Positions 1-12,712 are shown, numbered from the stretch's first letter. The stretch: DNA of 64,000 nucleotides from Hyaloperonospora brassicae (GCA_947650285.1 CANTFL010000634.1:248001-312000), one strand, 5' to 3'. The notes: generated by a model not told the origin, from the sequence alone. A program made the numbers and translations.

Positions 1-32
1 TCGTTAGCAATCGTAGCTGCGCATTCACTTAC

Positions 33-369
33 GAGTTTCGGAGGAGACGCCGGGGCCACCTGGAACCAGCAGCAGATTCGGGGCACTCTTGGCGTCGCCC
101 GCCGTAGCAGCCACCCGCTTCACGAAAATCTCGATGTTCGGGTTTACATTTGCCGGCACCTCACAGACCCCGGGGTAACACAACGGGGCCGCAAAGACCA
201 TACACTCGGCGTTGAAGTTCGGGACATCGCTCTCGCCTGCGGCATCAAATGTGTAGCCTTGGCAAGGGTCCCATTGGGCCAGCGTATGACCCGCAGTGGT
301 GTTCGAAGCGGCCGACGCTCGTCCGATCACTCCAGCCGCAGCGATACTCAGCACGAGACGAAGGTGCAT
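33..369 (-). CDS. S33 serine peptidase paralogue, exon 1 (gene continues off the left edge)
   Basis: Reading leftwards, ATG at 369 opens 112 codons plus one base, then a GTAAGTG donor begins at 32. It mirrors exon 1 of the complete gene at 45313..45649. The product starts with a signal peptide (about residues 1-20) and ends at the GGPG oxyanion-hole motif (residues 104-107) typical of S33 alpha/beta hydrolases. Against the right copy I see four amino-acid changes: Tyr for Phe at 39, Asn for Ser at 51, Val for Ala at 71, Ser for Asn at 95. Whether the catalytic exon 2 exists here cannot be seen, since the window ends within intron 1. The signal peptide, donor site and promoter are all intact, so nothing visible marks it as a pseudogene. 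Confidence 0.8.
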
Positions 370-401
370 GGTCGTTTGCGCCGGTGTTGGTGATGTCCGA
401 G

Positions 402-415
402 AAATTGGAGAATGG
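402..415 (-). promoter_or_regulatory. Oomycete Inr+FPR core promoter (left copy)
   Basis: On the minus strand the bases read CCATTCTCCAATTT, matching the oomycete Inr (CATTY) plus flanking promoter region (CAWTTT). It is identical to the motif in the right arm and sits at the same distance from the ATG, so the left copy could be transcribed. Confidence 0.7.
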
Positions 416-887
416 TTCTCGTCCCCGCACGTCAAACGCACCTGTCGTCCATTTGTACCACAGCATACCTGCTGAGGTTGTCTAACGCCTAATCGTGACT
501 AATGTCCCACCGTCGGACGACGAACAGGGCCGCGAAGAGCTCATCACTTTAAGCTTCGACAGTCACCATCCTCACGCAAGGGCACGCACAGACGAGCACG
601 CTATCGTAGACACGTCAGCTCTGCAATCTTACATTGGTGCGCATATAGCCACAGAAAGAGGGGGGTTCAGGCAGCGGTCGCGTCACGACCTGACGGTGCG
701 TTGAGATCCAGTGCGAAGAGATGAGCTGCTTGGCCACCACCCGGCAGGTGAACATTTATCCCTGTCGTCAGTCGCTTTCTGCTTACGGATGGATGTACAA
801 TAGCCTCTTCATTACCTGGCGTTTGTTTACAAGCAAACCCGTGGGACAACGAATGCACGTACCCTACAAACAAACACATTCAGTTAG

Positions 888-1267
888 CGTTGGTTCGAGT
901 TTTGGATATCCTACAGCAACGCGATGTGGCACTGCTTCCTCGTGGGTGCTTGTGAGACTACACTATTGTCGTCGAACAGTTCATGGCATGGCTGATAGAG
1001 AGAGGGTCGAGTTCCACCATCGAGTGAGCAATCGGGGAAATTGTGCTGGATCATCCTCACAAATCAGTAGCCAGTATCGCCGTCGCATCGACAGTTGGTC
1101 GTTCGTATTCAAATGGCCGCGTGCTTATGGCTCCGGTCTTTCTCGGCGCGAGGTGCTGGATAGGTGACAATTGCACGAACTATCAATTGTACAACATGAC
1201 AGGAGGACCCGTGAACGGGCTACAGGTAGGACAGCCTCTCTTACTGCATGCGGAATATATTGCCTGA
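888..1267 (+). pseudogene. Unidentified decayed reading frame, divergent from the S33 gene (left copy)
   Basis: One forward frame reads as protein-like sequence from about 888 to 1267 but has in-frame TGA codons near 955 and at 1025. The last 75 codons include GRVLMAPVFLGARCWIGDNC, which resembles a turn of a left-handed beta-helix (hexapeptide-repeat) acyltransferase. That assignment is a guess from composition only. The frame points away from the S33 exon and is repeated in the right arm. It could equally be chance open sequence preserved by the recent duplication. Confidence 0.25.
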
Positions 1268-2247
1268 TGTGCTTCAATGAAGCATGTACAGCTCCAAGTG
1301 GATGTGATTCGGTTCACAAGAACACGACGACGGAGCTCTTTGGATGGGCTCGCTCGTGTCTCTCGACGTGCACTGCTACACGTCTGTCGCCGAGAGCAAG
1401 CCGGTTCGGCAGTTCACAGCCACAAGCTGGCAGATCTTAGAATGACATCCTTGAAGCACCGGCTTGTCGTAAACAAGTCGCGGGAGTTTGAGCGTCCTGT
1501 TGACTTCCTGAGACACCTACGTTGGACGACAAAACACGAAGCACAAAGATGGGGTGTGAGCTGTGTATCTGCTACAGCCGATGTCTTCGCCAGCAGACAG
1601 GGCTTTGCTTTCTGACCATCAGCGCGTCTATTTTGCGGCTATTTAGTGTGCACCACCAATAACCTGTAACCTTTTTCGATCTCCGTCTCTCAGCTACTCC
1701 TCACCCCATACTTCTTAAAACACAAATCCAAGTTTATAGATGGCTTATGCACGCTACTAGCTTCACTTCTATGGTCTCGGATTTGAGCCTGACAGAATTT
1801 TCGTGAAGTTATAGGACGCTAAAGCTCGGAGAATTTCATGAATAAGGCTCGCAGCGAGCTACAATCGGCCGCCACGAATTCCTTGCGTAGACTCATTTTT
1901 CTTGATTTCTTCGAAATTCTTCACGTGCCATCCTGATTTTTAGCAGACGAAGTAGCGTAAAAGCACCATTCTCGCAGTCTTACAAGTGCAAAAAGGGCTG
2001 CTGTAACCCTGAATGGCACTGTTTGCCTCTTTCTTTTTGTCCAAAAACAGGCATAATAATGCCGCTCAGGAGTTTCTGTTTACTTAAAACGACGCATTCA
2101 CAAATCCATCCAAACCCATCACGTTTTGCCAAAACTATTGCAAAGCAAAATAAGTGGCAGCATCTAAAACGTTCACGTCTGTTAAATTGATTTGGAATGT
2201 CTCAATGCGACCAATACTTCTTACGGCGTATTCGGCAGCCTTCCTAG

Positions 2248-2535
2248 TCATGATCTTGCGATATACAAGTATGTACCCGAATCACTTTCGACAATATTGG
2301 CGGAAGGTAGTGAGAGAGAGACGAATGCAAGGTCTTTTGGGACCATGTGGTCAAGGCCTTTTTCGAGCACGGCATTTGATTCTCCACAGAACAATCCGGT
2401 ATAGGTCAGTTTGCAATGGAACTTAGGGTAGATGATGTAACAGCCGGCCGCAGTGATAGTCTCTTCCAAAAGCCCATTTTGGCCCTTGAAATTACATCGA
2501 CTTAGCATGACACTCCGGGCGCACCAGCTGCCCAT
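2248..2535 (-). other. Unidentified 95-codon open frame (left copy)
   Basis: An ATG-initiated frame of 95 codons, identical residue for residue to the copy at 43147..43434. It is cysteine-bearing and without an obvious signal peptide or known motif. The frame stays open upstream of the ATG, so it might be part of an exon. A competing frame on the opposite strand (2154..2426) is equally preserved, so coding status is unproven. Confidence 0.25.
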
Positions 2536-3477
2536 ATAACCTGCAAGTACCGTAGATTTTTGTTGGGCGCGGCATGTTGGTAATGGTTGACGGATCAGTA
2601 CATTGCTTGGTGTTGAAAACGTGCAAAATATGTGCTTATTGTGTGTAGTACGACAGGAGAGTTGTATAAGGCTTTATCGGTTGCGGAAACGGCGCAAAAA
2701 TGATTTTTTCTTTTTCAAATTTAGACACCAAAAGAAAAGGTATAGGTTATAAGTGATGCGCACCGTATGGGATCACAACTGAGTACTACTGCGAGCACGC
2801 AACGACCATCTGCCGCTCGTCGTTTCACCACGTAAGATGTTATCGCTAGCATCTTTATTTTAGTATCCGAGGAAAATACGAATTTGCATCAAATAATTAT
2901 GGGACTATAGAAGACGCACAAATGATCAAATTTGAGAAATATTAGAGCAAGTAGGAATATAAAAAACACGCAAAAAGTAAGGCCCAAACCAAGTAAAGAG
3001 GACAAACGAATACACGATACGAACACATGACACGAGCCTGAGATCATTTATATATATATATATGTCCATGTCTATATTGTTCGTTTTCTTTCTGACTTGG
3101 TGTATCCGGAACCCTTGCGACTCTTCTATCGACAGTCATTTGCGAGGGAGAAAAAGGGCGCTGACTCTGCAAGCGTACTTTGATACCTTTGTGCATATTC
3201 CGTCTGTATAGTCACGACCCTTCTATATCTACCGTTCATATTCAATTGGTTCGACGTTACATAAATGTACAGCTGTCGCCTTGGCGATGCGTATCGAGTT
3301 CAGATAGAAATATACAACGTGGTGTCCAAGTGTCGTTTTTCATAGCTGATAGAGATGGTAACGGAACGACTTGGTGCACCAAAAAGTCAAAATAATAGCA
3401 CTGTAATCACTGCAATAAATTTATACTGCAGCCGATACCAAGGTCTCGTAGAAAATGCAGGGTGCCGAGCTGAGACT

Positions 3478-6334
3478 CAAAAAATAGTTTCAGTCAAAAC
3501 ATCAGATAGATGTGAAGTATTTAAGCAGATTGGAGAGACCAGAAGCTCGGATAGATAATGATAATTTGTAGCAAAATGACACACTTCGCTGATCGAAACC
3601 TGAAAAAGTGCCTAACCGGTATAGATTTCGATTTGATATAATATAGGTAAGTAGCATATTTTTAATAATGACAATGAAGAGTCGGTGCTGCACTTTATTT
3701 CGGGTCTGTGTGGATGTAAATTGAAACTCCGCGCGTTTCATTGACCTCACGACAATCCTTGTAATAGTAATTACAATGTACTTTGCGGACGTCAGCCGTC
3801 ATGTGCGACCAAAATTTATAATATGACAATATACGGAAAATTATTGTGCATAACGAGCTAGTTCACGCTATCAATGTAATGAAATATTTTTCTTGCGTAG
3901 ATCTAAAATTAAGGCACGCTGATCGAGAGCGGTCGTTGCTGGGTATATGATGTGGTCGTCACGAAAGAATACGCATCTATATGATGTTAGAAAAAACAAT
4001 TTAAAAGAGGTGTCGAGTTGATGCAAAGTAGAACACGAATAGGCTATTATTATAGCAAGGAAAATGTCTAAATAAATCAGGATCCCTTTTGACTGGGAGC
4101 TTTAAGAAATAATGACGACAGAATACAGTATTTGGATCATGGATTCCTTGTATGATATGATTCGGCTCATCATACGTTCACTTGTCGATTTTAGTTTATA
4201 CTTCTTTTACAATGTAATATTTAAAAAAGTTTGAGGGGAAAATGCCCCAGAAAATTCGACAATAAATAATGCCCCACGTCCTAGTAAACTCATGAAAGTG
4301 TGGCACACATAAACCACACGTCCTTAGCCGATTTCGTTTACCATTTTACGGCCGTGACCAACCCCGGCCTATTTGGAAAGCCGCGCAGAGGTTTCTTCCG
4401 CAGGCATGTTGCGCTTGCAGCCACCAGTTGCGGGTGCAGGCGCGAGATATATGGACGTAAATGCGTTCTGGTATCATCGGTCGCCGTTGTAAACATATTC
4501 AATTGGTGCTCCTATCGTTGAATCGAATGATATTACTTTCGTTATAGTTCTTTTAGTTGCTTTAGTAAAGTTGCTGCTGATGCTGTTGCTACTTCTGTTG
4601 TCGTAGGCGCTACGGTTGCTGTTGTTGTCGATATTACCGATGATGCTGCTGCTGTTACTGCTGTTGTTGTTGTAGATGCTGCGGTTGCTATTGATGTTGC
4701 CATTGTCGATATTGCTGGTGCTGATGCAGCTGATAAATTTAGTCGTTGCAGTCGATAAGGCGCGTGCACGAACGCCCGCATTACGCGCGTGCTGGTGCTC
4801 AAATGAATGACATTTTTCGTGTGTGTTTAGCTAGAATAGGACGAGTATGGTGCTAGTCTGACCGAGCTCATTTTAAGACTAGTGACACGGGTTAATATTA
4901 AGATGAATATGTAGCAACTTGCACTCTAGATTGCAGCGCCTGCTGGGAGGGGTTGATTAGGTTGTATAGTTATCATACAAATTGCGTTGAGAATCACCGC
5001 AACCAGACTAAAATGTGTAAAGATTTGCTGCGTTAAGTAATTTAGGGCGTGATGCCTTTTTGCTTTTCGTAAATAAAAAGGCATTTTTTATTTTTTCCAT
5101 ATATATATATACGTATCGTAAACATATAGGGTAATTGCCATTTAGTACTAATATTCTATATATTTATGAATGTAATGGTTTTCTGATATAGTGGCTAATG
5201 TCCAGAGTCATATTTTCATACGTTTCTATCCTTAAATCGTATTAAAAGTTTCATTCTTTTTGATTGGTATTGTTTTATTATTTGCGCTGTAAAGATTACG
5301 ACATTATTCTAGTTTTCTGAAACAATGTTGCACAAATGGGTACACATTTAAGTAGCTTTATCTGTCAGTATCTCAACTTTTGCCGTATAGGGGCGGACAT
5401 GATATGATGTAGCCTAAGTCAGTACTCATTCGATCGTCAGTACGTAAAGTTTACGGACATAATTGCTATAGAATATCTACATCGTTTTTGACAGTGCACA
5501 CAGTACAAACAATGCTACCCGGCTAAAACTATAATTTGTGATTGTGTAAAAACTTCATCAACTGTGATCTTGAATATTTTAAAAAACACTTAGTATAGAT
5601 CTCACCTTTTCTTAATAGACTACGTTAATATGGATGTCGTGATCAAGGTTACTTTACAAATTTTTAAATGACTACCCATGTTTACAGGATCCGCCAAAAG
5701 CTGGTATCTTTGATCCTTACGTGATATTTCAATATTTATGTGCATACGAGTTGTCGTGAAGGTATTGGTTTTGTATATAATTTTATAAAAATTATCGAAT
5801 TTGATCTACCTAATAAGTCTTTACAGTCCACGTTTATTCTTTTGTGATCGCCGTTTCACTTCAACGTTCTTGATGAGCTGTTGCAACTCCTCAAATTGAT
5901 GTAAATTAGAAAAAAATCGAAGAGAACGGATCGAGTACCAAGACTAAACCCCCGATTCAACCTTTGTTGACTAGTTCACTCTCCCAAAAATGATATCACC
6001 ATGAAAGGACAAAAAACTTTACAAAAGAGATGTACGGGTGAAGTATAGGTTAATTTTAGTAATTAATTGGAAACTGCACGCGAGTATGTGCTCGAGGAGA
6101 TGGTTTTTTATTAAAAGAAAAAATATACAAAAAACTATAAGCTTAGGTTGCTGACAAAAATTAGCCGATGTGGAGGGATGTTGAAGCCTTTAATTGAATT
6201 TTTTTGCACCCTAGAAATTGATAATGAAGAGGTAAGCACAGATAGAAGGAATGCTGAAATTATATTTAGACAACAGAATTCAGAAGACGGCGGCATTAAA
6301 TAAAAGTCACCCCGTAGGGGTGGCTTCCTGGGGT
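3478..6334. other. AT-rich intergenic DNA with a trinucleotide-like tract
   Basis: No convincing gene. From about 4550 to 4735 there is an imperfect GTT/GCT trinucleotide tract whose reverse strand gives an Ala/Thr-rich open frame (4542..4802). I treat that as simple sequence. A short hairpin CACCCC / GGGGTG lies near 6309..6322, just before the E1 insertion. Confidence 0.6.
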
Positions 6335-6724
6335 TGTAATGGGCAACACCCTTGCGTGAACTTAACGCAAGGGTATTGGTGCCCCGACAGACGAACACAA
6401 GGCAAGCGAGGAAGCGTAGGTATGGTAAAAGTAGAACTGTTATATTAATATAATTAAGTCTTTAACCACTGTCTCTCTGTACGACTTGACTCAAATATAC
6501 TAATCTAACTGAATGTATGGTGACGTCTACTCACCACTCATTGCGCGCGTCTTGCGGCGATTGGTGAATTGATATCGTCAAGATATCAACCAATGAACAG
6601 ACGCTTTGGTCGACCCATCAATATCACCACTTTGGTGATATTGTACAAAGAATATTCAACTTGATATTATTTATTGTCATTATCTCTCAAATGACAATTC
6701 CATGTAACGGGCTGCCCCGTTACA
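6335..6724 (-). repeat. E1 3' LTR
   Basis: 390 bp, TGTAAT...GTTACA. It contains LTR hairpins such as AATATCACCA / TGGTGATATT. Confidence 0.93.
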
Positions 6725-6738
6725 TCACCCCCCCTTAA
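6725..6738 (-). other. E1 polypurine tract
   Basis: The minus strand reads TTAAGGGGGGGTGA immediately before the 3' LTR, the usual place for the plus-strand primer of an LTR element. Confidence 0.8.
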
Positions 6739-6855
6739 CTGATAGTCACCGTGTGACAATCGAAAATATGAAGGCCACCCGTTGGCCACCATTGATCCAG
6801 GGAGCACTTGTTGGGTCCGTTCCATTCCCTTTCCGCCCGACCTCGCGTAGTTGAC

Positions 6856-8465
6856 ATGTCTATGCGGGGTGACTTAAGACACGCACAGCCCGCTGCTGTG
6901 ACAGCCTCTGCGGCAGACGATTCGTCGTCTGCCGCCCCTTCTTCGCCTGCAGCAACAGGTGCTGCAGGTGCACGCGGTACCACACCGCGTGCGCACGATG
7001 ACCCTGATGTAGAGGTCATCTACTCTGGCGAGTCAGACGTGTCTGACTCGGGCAATGCTCCAGAGGCGTCTCGCTCACCGGCGACGCCTCAGTATTCGCC
7101 AAGACCACTGCCGAACGAACGGACTCGTGATTTGCATCACAGTCTGTTCGGCAGTGATGACGATGATCAGGGTGGTGAGGATTCTATCTCCTCACTACCG
7201 CCGGCTCGTGCGTCTTCGCACGAGCGTGATGACGATGGCGCGAGCCGTCGTCAATCTGGGAGCCGTGGTACCGACAAGGGTACCACTGTGAAGCGTGATG
7301 ATCTGAAGTCGTGGCGTTTGCCTGAACGGCTCATCAATGGCTTGTCTCACGAGACAAGCCAACACCATCGAAAACCCTTATTTGATGCGACTGAGCTTCA
7401 CGGCTTGGATCTCAGAGCGAGTAACGTTCGCGCTGGGGATGAATTTCATCGCGATGTCTTCCTTAGACATCGATGGAACAACGGCAACCAAAAGCGTGAC
7501 AAAGCCTAGGTTTTGGCTGCGTGGAACGCGTTCGTCCAAAACGTAAAGCCTTTTGGACGAGAAGGGTGGCTCAAGAAACTTGAGGCGACACGCCTCGGGT
7601 TCGAAAGGCGAACGCCAAACGGTGCTAGGTACCGGTTGCACAGTTTGTCGAGTGAGGCAGACATTCCTTGACTCTCATGGGGAGACCCTTGTGCGAGTGG
7701 TGTTGACAACTCGCAGCGTGCACATAGGGACGTGTATTCCCTGAGGTCGCTCTGGGGAAGGGCACACATCTCGGCTGAGATGCGTGACGCGATTGCAAAC
7801 TTGCAATCCGTCTACAAGCGCCAAAAGCGCGTGTTTACCGATGGGCCACAGGACTCATCGGATGGGTCTCGTCATACTAGCGGACGAGACCTTCATTATC
7901 CATCAACAGCTGAGAGCGGGGCTCCCAGCTGGTTCAAGAGGGTGGATACCCCCGCCACTGGACGAGGTAGCTCGTCCTTGATCCTGAATCGTCACGGTGA
8001 TTCAAGATACGCTCCACTAGAAAGCGTTGACAACCGTGCGAGTCCACCAAAGGATGTGGTGGAGGAGGAAAGACCTCCTCCAGAACCCCAGGCCCACCAT
8101 CTCGACCCTTACGAGATGGATCGCGCAATCGACGAATCGCGCGATGATATGACGCACGAGAGTAACAGGCGTTACGACCTGTCTGATTCCTTGCGGAAGT
8201 ACCGCAAGGAGCACGAGACGGAGCATGCGAAGCACCGCGCCGATTATGCCACAGGTCGCAGCTTCAGGTCGAGCGCGACGTCCGCTCCCTCGTTGGCGAG
8301 CTGGCGACAGCTCGCGGAGAGATCTCTCGTTTGAGTTTCGAGGTCTCTCATCTACGCGACCAGACGGATCGTCTGGAGCGCGAACGCAAGAACCTGATGG
8401 AGGTTCTTGAGCGTGGGGGCTATCTTCATCGGAAGAAGAAGGCTCGTAGTGACAGTACGACCTAA
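6856..8465 (+). pseudogene. E1 antisense accessory ORF (broken)
   Basis: This frame runs opposite to gag-pol, starting 132 bases inside the 3' LTR. ATG at 6856 opens a Ser/Ala/Asp-rich N-terminus; a TAG at 7507..7509 interrupts it where E2 has TCG. The same frame then resumes from about 7732 to 8334, and a small indel near 8255 shifts the last part, which ends at the equivalent of the E2 stop near 8465. Residues shared with E2 include the conserved block [20 protein letters not shown] and a coiled-coil C-terminus. Where E2 has its own TGA (55888), E1 reads Arg, so the two copies together imply an ancestral continuous frame of about 534 codons. Function unknown; no domain recognised. Confidence 0.6.
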
Positions 8466-8745
8466 GCCTCCCCACGTAAAACCTAGGATGCGTGCGCATC
8501 TTACGTGGCAATTCGATCGTGTATGCATTGCCTTTGCGGTGCAACACACGAAATGGCCCAATGTATTTCGGCAGTAGTTTACTACTGCCGACACTAGTGA
8601 CTGCATGTCCAGGTAAATTTACCGCTGACAGTAGTACTAGGTCATTAACTTGAAATGAAAGAACATTCGCTCTTCCATTCTTGTCTAAGTTCCGTTTCTG
8701 ACGGTCCACCGCATTTCCGATGGAGTCCTGAACGAAACAAACCAC
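7934..8745 (-). pseudogene. E1 integrase C-terminus: GPY-type domain and truncated chromodomain
   Basis: The frame from 8745 leftward encodes a GPY/F-type integrase C-terminal domain, recognisable by LLPKYIGPFRVLHRKGNAY and a following FYVGRLRSY. A frameshift near 8130 moves the chromodomain ([10 protein letters not shown] ... [11 protein letters not shown]) into the frame 7934..8128. The chromodomain stops at TGA right after YPPS; beyond it the frame would go on to NSWEP-like residues. E2 has the same stop. Chromodomains direct integration of chromoviruses to modified histones; here it lacks its last helix. Confidence 0.75.
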
Positions 8746-8756
8746 CTCTTCTCGAG

Positions 8757-9783
8757 TCAGCAGGAAGTTCTCTGCTGACTCTTTGTTTTGTCTTCAGTGC
8801 GCTTCGTGCGCACTGCTAAGAGATTGCTCTCTTCTTCAGCGAGGTTGTCTTCTTCCTCGCTGGCATAATCGTTGACGATGCTGAATATACCAGCATCGTC
8901 ATCATCATCCGAATCAATAATAGCGTCGTCGCTATTATTGAGATGATCTTCTTCATCGATGTCGACTTGATCGACATCGGCATCATACGTGACGACGTTT
9001 GCGTCGACACGTGATGAGCAAGATCCAAAACGGTTTTTGCTCGAGCGAGTCCCTCCCCCCCCCTTATCCAAGAGTCACACTTTAGAAGGATGGGCACACG
9101 TGGATGGCGTAAACCATTCACGTAAAACGGTGTGTGCTGTGTGAAGCATGCACCGAATTATTGATGGCAAATTCCACCATGGGTAGGAATTCGCTCCAAC
9201 TCGGAAACGAGTGGACATATCCTCGAAGGATCTCTTCGAGGACAGGGTTCGCACGTTCCGTCTGACCATCTGTTTCGAGATGGTCAGAAGTGGACATCTT
9301 CAATCGTGTTCCGAGAGTACAGAACACGGTTCGCCAAAATGCCGCCGTGAACCGAGGGTCACGGTCGGATACTAGTTCACGGGGTAATCCGTGGAGTCGG
9401 AAGATCGTGTCAAGAAAGACACGAGCACAACCTTGAGCCTTGATCGTCTCGGGTACAGCAGCAAGATGGACCATCTTGCTGAATCGGTCAACAAACACAA
9501 GAATATCATTATTCTTCTGATCGTCTTCGGAAAAACCGAATACGAAGTCCATTGAAACGGACTGCCAGCACTCTGTCGGAACAGGCAGAGGCTGCAATGG
9601 CGCACGGGATGAAGGACTAGGCTTCACCCGTTCACAAACCTCGCAAGCACGTATGTACTTGCGGACAAACTGATACTGGCGTGGCATGTAAAATTCACGA
9701 CTTACCGTGAGGTAAGTCTTTTCTCTACCACGATGGCCGCCTGTTGGGGCATCGTGACACTCATACATGATGCGTAAACGCAA
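8757..9783 (-). pseudogene. E1 integrase core and acidic linker (broken)
   Basis: 9118..9783 encodes the integrase zinc-binding end and DDE core, with ECHDAPTGGHRGREKT, CEVCERVKPS, SMDFVFGF, VSDRDPRF and DGQTERAN. A separate frame, 8757..9071, carries a strongly acidic linker (runs of Asp/Glu) that in the intact family joins the core to the GPY domain. The break between them lies beside a run of nine C residues near 9055..9063, a likely slippage site. Catalytic Asp, Asp and Glu are still visible. Confidence 0.8.
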
Positions 9784-9837
9784 ATGATGATGAGAGGGTA
9801 CGACGACACGAGGCGTGTCGTCGGCAACAGCTGTATA

Positions 9838-11604
9838 TTACAGCAATCCGTTGCGTGTACTATACCGATCCGATGAGGATCGGTACAAAGCCGGTAAATC
9901 CTTCATGAATTTACTGGATGGATTCACCAGATGATCCATCAATCGCAGAAGATCCTTATCTTCTGCGTATGCCTTTCGTACGTCGTCAAGTAAACTTGAC
10001 GACGGGACACTGACTGACAGTGTCGCAATAGTGAGCTTATACTCACTGTTGAATTGTGCGTCCGGCCCGAAATCGGGCCGGCGCGAGAGCGCATCAGCGA
10101 CGACGTTTAGTCGTCCTGGTTTGTACTTCACGAAGAAGTTGTACTCCGCGAAGAAAGACATCCACCTCGCCATTCGTTGCGAGAGGTGTGGAATTTTTAC
10201 GGCCGTGCGTAATGACGCATGGTCCGCGTAGACAACAAACGGTCTATTCCCCAAGAGATAGACGCGGAACTTAGCCAGTGCGTACTTCATGGCAAGGAGT
10301 TTCTTGTTATGCACTGGGTAATTTCGCTCAGCTGACTGCAGCTGACGCGACTGATAACAGATGACGCGCTCCGCGCCATCTGCGTCGAACCGCATTTACG
10401 CACAGCCGATTGCAAACTCGCTGGCGTCACAGACCACATGAAATGGTCTGTCCTGATCGGCAATCGCCAAGATCGGCGATTGCATCAAGCTTTGCTTGGT
10501 ACCCTCAAAGGAACGCTGGCACTCAGCGTTCCATGACCACTTGACATTTTTCTTAAGCAAGCAAGAAAGATGAACAGTCATCTCGGCGTAGTTGCGTGAG
10601 TACTTGTGCAAGTACGCCGATAGACCAAGGAACTTCCTTAGTCCCTTGACATCGACTGGCACTGACCAGTCGGTTATCGCCTTGATCTTTTCGGGATCAG
10701 GGCGTACGCCGTGTTTACCCACGATGCACCCAAGAAGTGGTATTTCGCTAGCCGCAAATATACAATTCTTGAGGTTGGCGTACAACTTATGCTTGCGCAT
10801 AAGTTTAAGAACCTGACGAACGTGAGTTCTGTGAACTTCAACGTCCGTCTTTCCGTACATATCCCGGCTATGGACGAACACATCGTCGAAGTAACTCGGT
10901 GCGAAGCCTCGCACCGGTCTCAACAGATTTGTGACACATCTGTTAAATGTTGCAGGGGCATTGGTCAGCCCCTGTGGCATAACTAGCCACTCCCACAGCA
11001 TCCCGCTGGGGGTACTCACTGCCGTGAACGGGATGTCCCGTTCACGTATGAGGATCTGATAGAACCCATCCACCTGATCCATGGACGAAAAGATGGTAAT
11101 CTTTGACATACCATCTATGATTATGCCCTTCCTCGGTATCGGCGTCTGAGCCGGTACCGTTGCAGCATTCAACTTGTTGAATGCGTGCACTATCCGCCAC
11201 CCTCCTGTGGCCTTTCGCACACAGAAGGTCGGAGAGCTGTGAGGGGATGTTGATTCCCTCACATGGCCCGCTGCTAAGCGATCGGCAAAGAACTTGTCGA
11301 TCGCTAGTACTTGTTCACGAGGCAGTGACCACTGCTTCATGACACAGTACTTCGAGCCCGGTTTGAGCTCGATCTCGTGTCGAGTGCCTTTGTCCTTAGG
11401 AAAATCGCAAGGTACGGATTCAGGGAACACATCCCTGAATTCGATCAAATCCTTATACAAAGGATTTGCCTGAAGTGACTCCCAGGATTGAGACGTGTAT
11501 CGCTCAATCCGAGTCTTCTCATCGAGGACACTTTCATCCATCGATGAGCTGCTGAGAACCCGTTCGTTCTCAGCAAATACTGTTGCCGACCGAATGTCGG
11601 TCAC
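9838..11604 (-). pseudogene. E1 reverse transcriptase and RNase H (broken)
   Basis: 10396..11604 encodes reverse transcriptase with VRKATGGWRIVHAFNKLN, the catalytic SYFDDVFVHSR box and the thumb region. It is separated by one stop codon (10396..10398) from the RNase H part at 9838..10395, which contains SLRTAVKIPHLSQRMARW and ADALSRRPDF. A stop at 11605..11607 divides it from the protease frame, where E2 reads Asp. The residues needed for polymerase activity are intact but the polyprotein cannot be made whole. Confidence 0.85.
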
Positions 11605-11610
11605 ATACTC

Positions 11611-12648
11611 TTACTCTGCGACGAGTATGCAGATCTGCTTGACTTTGCCACTACGCAGATCACTCAAGAACCGTTTCGGTTCTAGCGTTGGCAACTGAGT
11701 TATCTCCGAAGTCAACTTCGGAGGCACAATCAGATCAAGCGTATAAGCGCCTACGCTTGATCCGTCATTAACCAAGACGTTCAACGTCTCGGTTTCTTCC
11801 TGAGAACTTGCTTCCACAGGTTGCTGAGGGCCTAATCCCTCAGACTGCGACTCTTGAGGAATTCCTTCCTCAAGTACGTGGGGACTTATTCCCTCGACGT
11901 CTTCCGACTGTGGCTGTGCAACCACAGTCAGGAACCGATCCTCTACGGTCGACTCTCCAGTCGACCTAGGATTTTCATGTTGCCCCTTGGGGGCAACAGA
12001 TTTATTTCTTCTAAGATGCTGCCCGCTAGGCATGCATCCATGTCCCGGTCCACTCGACTTATTCGAGTGGTGGACCTTCGACGCAGCATGTGCATCTGTA
12101 CAGCCGCCGGGAGCTTGCTCCACAGTGTAGTGATCAACTACACTGTGATCTTGTGCAGTCGTGCTAACGACCGTACCGCAAGTGAGGCCATCGCACTCAC
12201 TCGAAGAACATCCACACGCTTGTGGACGCTCCAAGATGTTCATCAGATGGCCATCTGATGAACAAGCAGCAGGCATCTTCACGGATCGATGCTGCCAGCT
12301 CACCCTTGGCTCGTACTTTCTGAGCCAAGGTAATCCCAGGATGACATCGAATTTGTCATCCAGATCTAGTACGATGAAGTCATCATCGTACTGTTCGCCC
12401 TCCAACGTGTAGTTGATTCCTACTACACGTTTCTCAACGGTTATCGATGCGCCTGTTGCAAGGCGCACCGTCATCCTTGTGAGGGGAATGTCGCGCTCAA
12501 CGAACTTGAGCCTACGACCCTCTAGTGACTGGCGACGAACAAAGTTGTTCGACGCCCCACAGTCTACTAGGGCACGAAGCGACAAATCATTTGTCGCTTC
12601 CAACTTCAAGGTGATGAGCGAAACGTCATTACCAGGGCAGAGACACAC
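11611..12648 (-). pseudogene. E1 protease and linker
   Basis: A retropepsin-like aspartic protease with active-site VDCGASNNFV and the partner motif VILGLPWL, followed by a long Ser/Glu-rich linker to the RT. The active site is D-C-G, not the usual D-S/T-G; E2 has the same residue, so it is a family trait. The frame lies at -1 relative to the upstream gag frame, as in E2. Confidence 0.8.
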
Positions 12649-12712
12649 AATGATTGTGTATCTGGAGCAACTTTCGTCAAGAGGTTTGCAAATTCTCTTG
12701 AGGTTGCTGGAT

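Larger units (their letters stand above)
1..3477. repeat. Left arm of a 3.48-kb inverted repeat
   Basis: This block is the reverse complement of 42204..45681; near the outer end, base n pairs with base 45682-n. By hand I count about 20-25 substitutions and a few 1-nt indels, so identity is near 99.4%. The inner boundary is sharp: both copies agree through a GAGACT at 3472..3477, then lose similarity. The outer boundary lies beyond the window, because the match is still running at base 1. The arm holds exon 1, the promoter and about 3.1 kb of upstream DNA of the S33 peptidase gene. No TIRs, target duplication or transposase are visible at the inner edge, so it looks like a segmental inverted duplication and not a transposon. 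Confidence 0.93.

Noticed and set aside
1..369. Calling the left peptidase copy a truncated pseudogene
   Set aside because: The sequence simply ends at the window edge inside intron 1; truncation cannot be inferred.
2154..2426. Forward 90-codon frame in the left arm
   Set aside because: Overlaps the opposite-strand frame at 2248..2535 and has no motif; identity between arms is due to recent duplication and does not support coding.
4542..4802. Ala/Thr/Ser-rich 86-codon frame
   Set aside because: Lies on an imperfect GCT/GTT tract; composition explains the open frame.
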